A DNA stretch of 64,000 nucleotides from Luteimonas viscosa. GTDB lineage: Bacteria; Pseudomonadota; Gammaproteobacteria; Xanthomonadales; Xanthomonadaceae. The position numbers and the translations under genes are program-made. The notes under the pieces were generated by a model, which saw only the letters and a program-made list of their open reading frames with translations, searched no databases and had not been told where the DNA came from. Position 1 is the stretch's first letter, and the number at the start of each line of letters is the position of its first letter. Below are positions 58,876-64,000 of the stretch, in pieces. Where the stretch lies: positions 62,001 through 126,000 of the forward strand of contig NZ_VTFT01000003.1 in NCBI RefSeq assembly GCF_008244685.1, in the 5' to 3' direction.

Positions 58876-60792
58876 ATGTCGCAAGTCACCCGCCCGCCGT
58901 CCCCGGCACCCGGTTCTCCCGTGCACGGGCACGGCAACATCGGACTCGCCGGACTGGTGGTCGGCGCGCTCGGCGTCGTCTTCGGCGACATCGGCACCAG
59001 CCCGCTGTACACCATCCGCGAGGCCTTCTCGCCGCACTACGGCCTGGTCGCCGAGCACGACACGGTGCTCGGCGTGCTGTCGATGATCTTCTGGTCGCTG
59101 ACGCTGGTGGTGACGGTGAAGTACGTGACCATCATCCTGCGCGCCGACAACGACGGCGAGGGCGGCATCATGGCACTGATGGCGCTGGCACAGCGCTGCC
59201 TGCCGAAGGACTCGCGCCTGGCCTACCTGGTGGGCATCTTCGGCATCTTCGGCGCATCTCTGTTCTTCAGCGACGGCGTGATCACGCCGGCGATCTCGGT
59301 GCTGTCCGCGGTCGAGGGACTGGAGGTCATCTCGCCGCGCCTGCACAACTGGATCGTGCCGGTGTCGCTGCTGGTACTGGTCAGCCTGTTCGCCAGCCAG
59401 CGCTTCGGCACGGCGAAGGTGGGCCGGGTCTTCGGTCCGATCACCTCGCTGTGGTTCCTCGCGCTCGCCGCGCTCGGCGTCGCCAACATCCTGCACGAAC
59501 CGGAAGTGCTGCACGCGATCAACCCGTACTGGGCCGCGCACTTCTTCGTCGACCATGCCTGGGGCGGGGTCTTCATCCTCGGCGCGGTGGTCCTGGCGGT
59601 GACCGGTGGCGAGGCGATCTACACCGACATGGGCCATTTCGGCGCCAGGCCGATCCGCTACGCCTGGTACTTCTTCGTGCTGCCGGCGCTGATGCTCAAC
59701 TACCTGGGCCAGGGCGCCCTCGTGCTGGAGGACCCGGCCGCGATCCGCAACCCGTTCTACGTCGGCGTGCCGGAATGGGCGCGCTGGCCGATGCTGGTGC
59801 TGGCGACCATGGCTACGGTGATCGCCTCGCAGGCGGTGATCACCGGCGGCTTCTCGGTGGTGCGCCAGGCGATGCAGCTGGGCTACATCCCGCGCATGCG
59901 GATCAGGCACACCTCCAGCGACACCATCGGCCAGATCTACATCCCGGCGATCAACTGGACCATGATGGCGATCGTCATCGCGCTGGTGCTGGGCTTCCGC
60001 AGTTCCTCGGCGCTGGCGACCGCCTACGGCATCTCGGTGTCGATGACGATGCTGATCGACACCCTGCTGCTGGTGATCGTCGCGCGCGCGCTGTGGCCGC
60101 GCTGGCGGCGCTGGGTGCTGCCGCTGTGCGCGCTGTTCCTGGTCATCGACGCGGCGTTCGTGGTCGCCAACGGCGCCAAGATCCTGCAGGGCGGCTGGTT
60201 CCCGGTGGTGCTGGGCGCGATCGTGTTCACCCTGCTGCGTACCTGGCGGCGCGGGCGCGACATCCTGCGCGAGGAGATCCAGAAGGAAGGCATCCGCCTC
60301 GATGCCTTCATCCCCGGCCTGATGCTGGCGCCGCCGGTGCGGGTGGAAGGCACCGCGGTGTTCATGACCAGCGACAAGGGCGTGGTGCCGCACGCGCTGC
60401 TGCACAACCTCAAGCACAACAAGGTGCTGCACGAGCGCAACGTGTTCCTGACCGTCGAGACCCTGAGCGTGCCCTACGCGCACCGGCGCCTGAAGGTGGA
60501 GGAGATCGGCGACGGATTCCATCGCGTGCTGGTGCGCTTCGGCTTCATGGAGACGCCCGACGTGCCGCGTGCGCTGATGGCGGCCTGCGACGTCAGCGAC
60601 CTGTGCTTCGATCCGATGGAAACCACCTTCTTCGCCAGCCGCGAGACGATCGTCTCCGGCGCGCACCGCGGCATGCCGGTGTGGCGCGACCGGCTGTTCG
60701 CGCTGATGCACCGCAATGCGGCGCCGGCGTCGGGCTTCTTCCGGATCCCGGGCAACCGGCTGGTGGAGCTGGGCACCCAGGTCGAGATCTAG
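58876..60792 (+). CDS. kup: Low-affinity potassium transporter Kup
   Basis: Kup is a constitutive K+ (proton-coupled) uptake system. The 638-residue protein shows [25 protein letters not shown] at the N-terminus, about twelve membrane segments to residue 450 and a cytoplasmic C-terminal domain of about 180 residues, as in E. coli TrkD/Kup. The ATG at 58876 is followed by a Pro-rich leader. It lies 33 bases after ruvA and ends 6 bases before the convergent trkA gene, so two potassium systems meet tail to tail. Confidence 0.96.
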   Translation: MSQVTRPPSPAPGSPVHGHGNIGLAGLVVGALGVVFGDIGTSPLYTIREAFSPHYGLVAEHDTVLGVLSMIFWSLTLVVTVKYVTIILRADNDGEGGIMALMALAQRCLPKDSRLAYLVGIFGIFGASLFFSDGVITPAISVLSAVEGLEVISPRLHNWIVPVSLLVLVSLFASQRFGTAKVGRVFGPITSLWFLALAALGVANILHEPEVLHAINPYWAAHFFVDHAWGGVFILGAVVLAVTGGEAIYTDMGHFGARPIRYAWYFFVLPALMLNYLGQGALVLEDPAAIRNPFYVGVPEWARWPMLVLATMATVIASQAVITGGFSVVRQAMQLGYIPRMRIRHTSSDTIGQIYIPAINWTMMAIVIALVLGFRSSSALATAYGISVSMTMLIDTLLLVIVARALWPRWRRWVLPLCALFLVIDAAFVVANGAKILQGGWFPVVLGAIVFTLLRTWRRGRDILREEIQKEGIRLDAFIPGLMLAPPVRVEGTAVFMTSDKGVVPHALLHNLKHNKVLHERNVFLTVETLSVPYAHRRLKVEEIGDGFHRVLVRFGFMETPDVPRALMAACDVSDLCFDPMETTFFASRETIVSGAHRGMPVWRDRLFALMHRNAAPASGFFRIPGNRLVELGTQVEI

Positions 60793-60798
60793 CGCCGC

Positions 60799-61482
60799 TC
60801 AGGAGATCGCGGCGAACTTCTCCACCAGCGTGGTCGGGCCGGAGACGATCAGCACGTCGCCATCCTCGACCAGGGTGTCGGCGCGGGCATAGGCGAAGTC
60901 GTTGCGGCCGCGCTTGAGGCCGACGATGGTGATGCCGTAGCGCGTGCGCAGCGCGGACTCGCTCAGGGTCTTGCCCGCGGCCTCGCGCGGCGCCTGGGTC
61001 TTGGCGATGGCGAAGCCGTCGTCGAACTCGATGAAGTCGATCATCTTGCCGGTCACCATGTGCGCCACGCGCTCGCCCATCGCCGCTTCCGGGTAGACGA
61101 CGTGGTGCGCGCCGGTGCGCTCGAGGATCCGGCCGTGCTTGATGCTGGTGGCCTTGGCCCAGATGTCGGGCACGCCCAGCTCCTCGAGCGCGAGCACGGT
61201 CAGCACGCTGGCCTCGATGTCGGTGCCGATGCCGACCACCGCGTGCGCGGAATCGTCCAGGCCGAGCTGGCGCAACGCTTCGGTGCTGGTGCTGTCGGCC
61301 TGCACCACGTGGGTCAGGCGGTCGGCCCAGCGCTGCACGATATCGGGGTTCTCGTCCACGCCCAGGACTTCGTGCCCCAGGTGCAGGAGCGAGGTGGCGA
61401 CCGCGCTGCCGAAGCGCCCTAGGCCGATGACCGCGACGCTGCCGCCGTCGCGCCGTGGAACGATGGTCGGGGGACTAGCCAA
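60799..61482 (-). CDS. TrkA/KtrA-family potassium uptake regulatory subunit (RCK protein)
   Basis: This 227-residue cytoplasmic RCK protein has one Rossmann NAD/ATP-binding domain (VAVIGLGRFGSAVATSLLHLGHEVLGVDENPDIVQRWADRLTHVVQAD) and one RCK_C domain near the end (ALRTRYGITIVGLKRGRNDFAYARADTLVEDGDVLIVSGP). A single RCK unit favours the KtrA type over two-unit TrkA. It gates the channel-like partner encoded directly upstream. The start is TTG at 61482 overlapping the end of the trkH-like gene by 8 bases; no ATG is available nearby. Confidence 0.92.
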   Translation of the reverse strand: MASPPTIVPRRDGGSVAVIGLGRFGSAVATSLLHLGHEVLGVDENPDIVQRWADRLTHVVQADSTSTEALRQLGLDDSAHAVVGIGTDIEASVLTVLALEELGVPDIWAKATSIKHGRILERTGAHHVVYPEAAMGERVAHMVTGKMIDFIEFDDGFAIAKTQAPREAAGKTLSESALRTRYGITIVGLKRGRNDFAYARADTLVEDGDVLIVSGPTTLVEKFAAIS

Positions 61483-62899
61483 CGATGGGGCGCTCCTCTG
61501 GATAGCGGAAGGCTCGCGGACGCCGGCGCATGGCGAGCGCGGTGACCAGGGTGACCGAGCCGACGCGGCCGATGAACATCAATGCGATCAGGATAGCCTG
61601 CCCGGCAGGCGGCAGCGTGGCGGTGACCCCGGTCGACAGCCCGACCGTGGCCGAGGCCGAGATCGACTCGAAGATCGCATCCTCGACCGCCAGGTCGGTG
61701 ACGCTCAGCAGCGCGAGCACGCCGAAGGCCAGCACGGTCAGCGCCATCAGCACCACGGCCAGCGCCAGGCGCAGGGCCTCGTCGGGAACGCGGCGGCGGA
61801 ACACCACGGTGTCCTGGCTGCCACGCGCCTCCGCCCAGACCGCGTAACCGAGCAGCATGAAGGTCGTGATCTTGATCCCGCCCGCGGTCCCGCCACTGCC
61901 GCCGCCGATGAACATCAGCGCCCAGGTCACCGCCTGCGTCTCCAGCTGCATCGCGCCGACGTCGACGGTGTTGAAGCCCGCGGTGCGCGCGGCGATCGAA
62001 TGGAACATCGCGCCGAGCACCCGCTCCGTGCCCTCCAGCGCGCCGAAGGTCGCGGGGTTGTGCCATTCGTAGGCGGCGATCAGCGTCGCGCCGCCGACCA
62101 CCAGCAGCGCGGTACCCTGGAGCGTGAGCCGCGTGTGCACGGACCAGCGTCGCCAGTCGAGCGGGCGACGGCGCAGCTCGCTGAGCACCGGGAAACCCAG
62201 GCCGCCGAGCAACACCGCCAGGGTGAGCGGAACGATCACCAGCGCATCGCCCGCCCACGTGGTCAGGCTGTCGGAACGGGTCGAGAAGCCCGCGTTGTTG
62301 AACGCGGACACGGCATGGAACAAGCCCTCCCACAACGCCTGGCCCCAGGGCGCGCCGTGCGCGAAGTGGAAGCGCAGTGTCAGCGCGAGGGTGGTGGCGC
62401 CCTCGACCACGAGGGTGACCAGCACCACGATGCGCAGCACGTCGCGCACGTTGCCGAGCGATACCTCGCGGGTCTCCGCCTGCGCCGCCAGGCGCGATTC
62501 CAGTCCCAGCCTGCCGGCCACCAGCAGCCCGAGCAGGGTGGCGCCGGTCATGATGCCGAGGCCGCCGGCCTGGAACAGGCCGAGGATGATCCACTGGCCG
62601 AACGTGGACCAGTAGACGGGCGTGTCGACCACCACCAGCCCGGTCACGCAGACCGCGGAGGTGGAGGTGAACAGGGCCGTGAGCAGCGGCGCCCCGACGC
62701 CGGCGTTGCGCGCGGCGGGCAGCATCAGCAGCGCCGTGCCGATCGAGATCAGGACCAGGAACCCGAGCGGCACGAGCCGCGCGGGATGGCGAATGCCCTT
62801 GCGCAAGGCGGACTCCGGCGCGGGAACGGGCCGCGTCGGCGCGCATTGTGCCACCGACGGTCGCGTGCACGTCGCCACTGGAGGGGTCCGCGCCGTCAT
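61475..62899 (-). CDS. TrkH/KtrB-family potassium uptake membrane subunit
   Basis: This 474-residue channel-like subunit has four repeats of a membrane-pore-membrane unit, seen as [59 protein letters not shown] and [22 protein letters not shown]. Each contains the selectivity-filter Gly (TGL, NAGF, TAGF, VGLS). It follows the KtrB pattern with its single-domain RCK partner overlapping downstream. A 30-residue hydrophilic extension precedes the first membrane segment, so the true start may be later. Confidence 0.92.
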   Translation of the reverse strand: MTARTPPVATCTRPSVAQCAPTRPVPAPESALRKGIRHPARLVPLGFLVLISIGTALLMLPAARNAGVGAPLLTALFTSTSAVCVTGLVVVDTPVYWSTFGQWIILGLFQAGGLGIMTGATLLGLLVAGRLGLESRLAAQAETREVSLGNVRDVLRIVVLVTLVVEGATTLALTLRFHFAHGAPWGQALWEGLFHAVSAFNNAGFSTRSDSLTTWAGDALVIVPLTLAVLLGGLGFPVLSELRRRPLDWRRWSVHTRLTLQGTALLVVGGATLIAAYEWHNPATFGALEGTERVLGAMFHSIAARTAGFNTVDVGAMQLETQAVTWALMFIGGGSGGTAGGIKITTFMLLGYAVWAEARGSQDTVVFRRRVPDEALRLALAVVLMALTVLAFGVLALLSVTDLAVEDAIFESISASATVGLSTGVTATLPPAGQAILIALMFIGRVGSVTLVTALAMRRRPRAFRYPEERPIVG

Positions 62900-63057
62900 C
62901 GGCCGCTCGCAGCGTGCCGGCGCATGCTGCTACGTGCGCGCGTGTCGGATGCGACGCCGTCGAGCGCGGGCATCCCGGCCGGACGGGGCCGCCACTGCGA
63001 CGCGATCTCCAGTCGATCCGCATTGGAAACGGCCGCGGGTTGCCCCATGTCTGGTCC

Positions 63058-64000
63058 ATGACGACCTCCGGACCCGCCCCCGTCCCGTATTCCCTGCTCG
63101 ACCTCGCGCCGGTCTGCGAAGGCAGCACCCCCGCGCAGGCGTTCGCGAATTCGCTCGATCTCGCGCGCCTGGCCGAGTCGCTCGGCTATACCCGCTACTG
63201 GCTGGCCGAGCACCACAACATGCCGGGCATCGCCAGCGCCGCCACGGCGGTGCTGATCGGGCACATCGCCGGGGGCACCTCGACCATCCGGGTCGGATCG
63301 GGCGGGGTGATGCTGCCCAACCACGCGCCGCTGCAGGTGGCCGAGCAGTTCGGCACGCTGGCCTCGCTGCATCCGGGCCGCATCGACCTGGGCCTCGGTC
63401 GCGCGCCGGGCACCGACCAGCCCACCACGCGCGCGTTGCGCCGCTACTACGCCGGCGCCGACGCGTTTCCGTCGGACGTCGCGGAACTGCTGCGCTATTT
63501 CGAACCCGCGCAGCCCGGGCAGCCGGTGCAGGCGGTGCCGGGCGCGGGCGTCGACGTGCCGGTCTGGATCCTCGGTTCGAGCCTGTTCGGCGCGCAGCTC
63601 GCTGCGGCGATGGGCCTGCCGTATGCGTTCGCCTCGCATTTCTCGCCGGCGGCGATGACCGAAGCGCTTGCGCTCTACCATCGCGACTTCAAGCCCTCCC
63701 GCCGCCTGCGCGCGCCCTACGCGATGTTGGCGCTGAACGTGGTCGCGGCCGACACGCGCGCGCAGGCGCAACGCCTGTTCACCACCCAGCAGCAGAGTTT
63801 CGTGCGCCTGCGGCGCGGCGCGCCCGGGCTGATCCCGCCGCCGATCGACGACATCGAGGCGTTCTGGACGCCGCAGGAAAAGGCGATGGTCGAACAGGCG
63901 CTTGCGTGTGCGGTCGTCGGCGACGCCGCCGACGTGCGCGAGGGCATCGCGGAATTCGCGGCGCGGCATCGCCCCGACGAACTGATGCTGACCGCCAACA
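63058..64000 (+). CDS. LLM-class flavin-dependent oxidoreductase, N-terminal part (runs off the window)
   Basis: The first 314 codons of a bacterial luciferase-like monooxygenase family protein are visible; the stop lies beyond the right edge. Features are [103 protein letters not shown] (with the EHHN motif) and [28 protein letters not shown]. The pattern fits the MsnO8/YhbW-like subgroup of about 330-340 residues. It is divergent from the trkH-like gene. Its oxidised substrate cannot be named. Confidence 0.92.
   Translation, partial: MTTSGPAPVPYSLLDLAPVCEGSTPAQAFANSLDLARLAESLGYTRYWLAEHHNMPGIASAATAVLIGHIAGGTSTIRVGSGGVMLPNHAPLQVAEQFGTLASLHPGRIDLGLGRAPGTDQPTTRALRRYYAGADAFPSDVAELLRYFEPAQPGQPVQAVPGAGVDVPVWILGSSLFGAQLAAAMGLPYAFASHFSPAAMTEALALYHRDFKPSRRLRAPYAMLALNVVAADTRAQAQRLFTTQQQSFVRLRRGAPGLIPPPIDDIEAFWTPQEKAMVEQALACAVVGDAADVREGIAEFAARHRPDELMLTAN

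Overview
The window is G+C-rich DNA from a gammaproteobacterium, most likely a member of the Xanthomonadaceae (Lysobacter/Luteimonas-like). The reasons are the type IV pilus block pilC-pilB-pilins-pilR-pilS directly followed by sucCD, several TonB-dependent receptors, and many short palindromic intergenic repeats. The assignment rests on gene content and order only; no database search was run. No rRNA, tRNA, CRISPR array, insertion sequence or prophage was seen.

Layout. (1) 1-2231, minus strand: the 5' end of pilC, then pilB with a sigma-54 type promoter. (2) 2314-12620, plus strand: a nearly uninterrupted surface-glycan operon with a polyprenyl-phosphate-type GT2, a GT4, a Wzx-like flippase, two SAM methyltransferases, a TylF-family methyltransferase, an asparagine synthase-like amidotransferase and two more GT4s. 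Its base composition looks less G+C-rich than its surroundings. (3) 12793-17605, minus strand: two tandem paralogous GT-C membrane glycosyltransferases, then two short type IV pilins, each pilin with its own -24/-12 promoter. (4) 18084-22093: pilR and pilS, split by a DUF559 endonuclease-like gene that lies on the opposite strand between copies of a two-hairpin repeat. (5) 22277-30000s: sucC, sucD, a ccdAB toxin-antitoxin pair, nadE, a VKOR-thioredoxin fusion, bamD, rluD and pgeF. (6) 31259-49396: two TonB-dependent receptors, an NCS2-like permease, a DUF4166/DCC pair, clpB, an O-acetylhomoserine sulfhydrylase, an AraC regulator, a sirtuin, a Kef/YbaL-type antiporter and an ABC-F ATPase carrying an in-frame repeat. 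(7) 49502-64000: a lipoprotein, an FmdB zinc ribbon, an OpgB-like phosphoglycerol transferase, aspS, a GNAT, a lipase-like hydrolase, yebC, ruvC, ruvA, kup, a TrkA/TrkH (Ktr-like) potassium system, and the start of a flavin-dependent luciferase-like monooxygenase.

How the parts may work together. PilS and PilR normally activate pilin transcription with sigma-54. Good -24/-12 sites are visible before pilB and before both pilin genes. One pilin gene is followed, without an obvious strong terminator, by the two GT-C proteins. A plus-strand operon encodes a polyprenyl-phosphate-type sugar transferase and other glycan enzymes. The most interesting reading is therefore a pilin (or surface) glycosylation locus embedded in the pil cluster: the GT2 would charge a lipid carrier, and the tandem GT-C proteins would use it in the periplasm. 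This is inference and needs genetic or mass-spectrometric proof.

A second theme is repeats. At least four families of palindromic or short tandem repeats occupy most gaps. One copy sits in frame inside an ABC-F gene, one supplies the last codons and stop of yebC, and one family brackets a small DUF559 nuclease gene between pilS and pilR.
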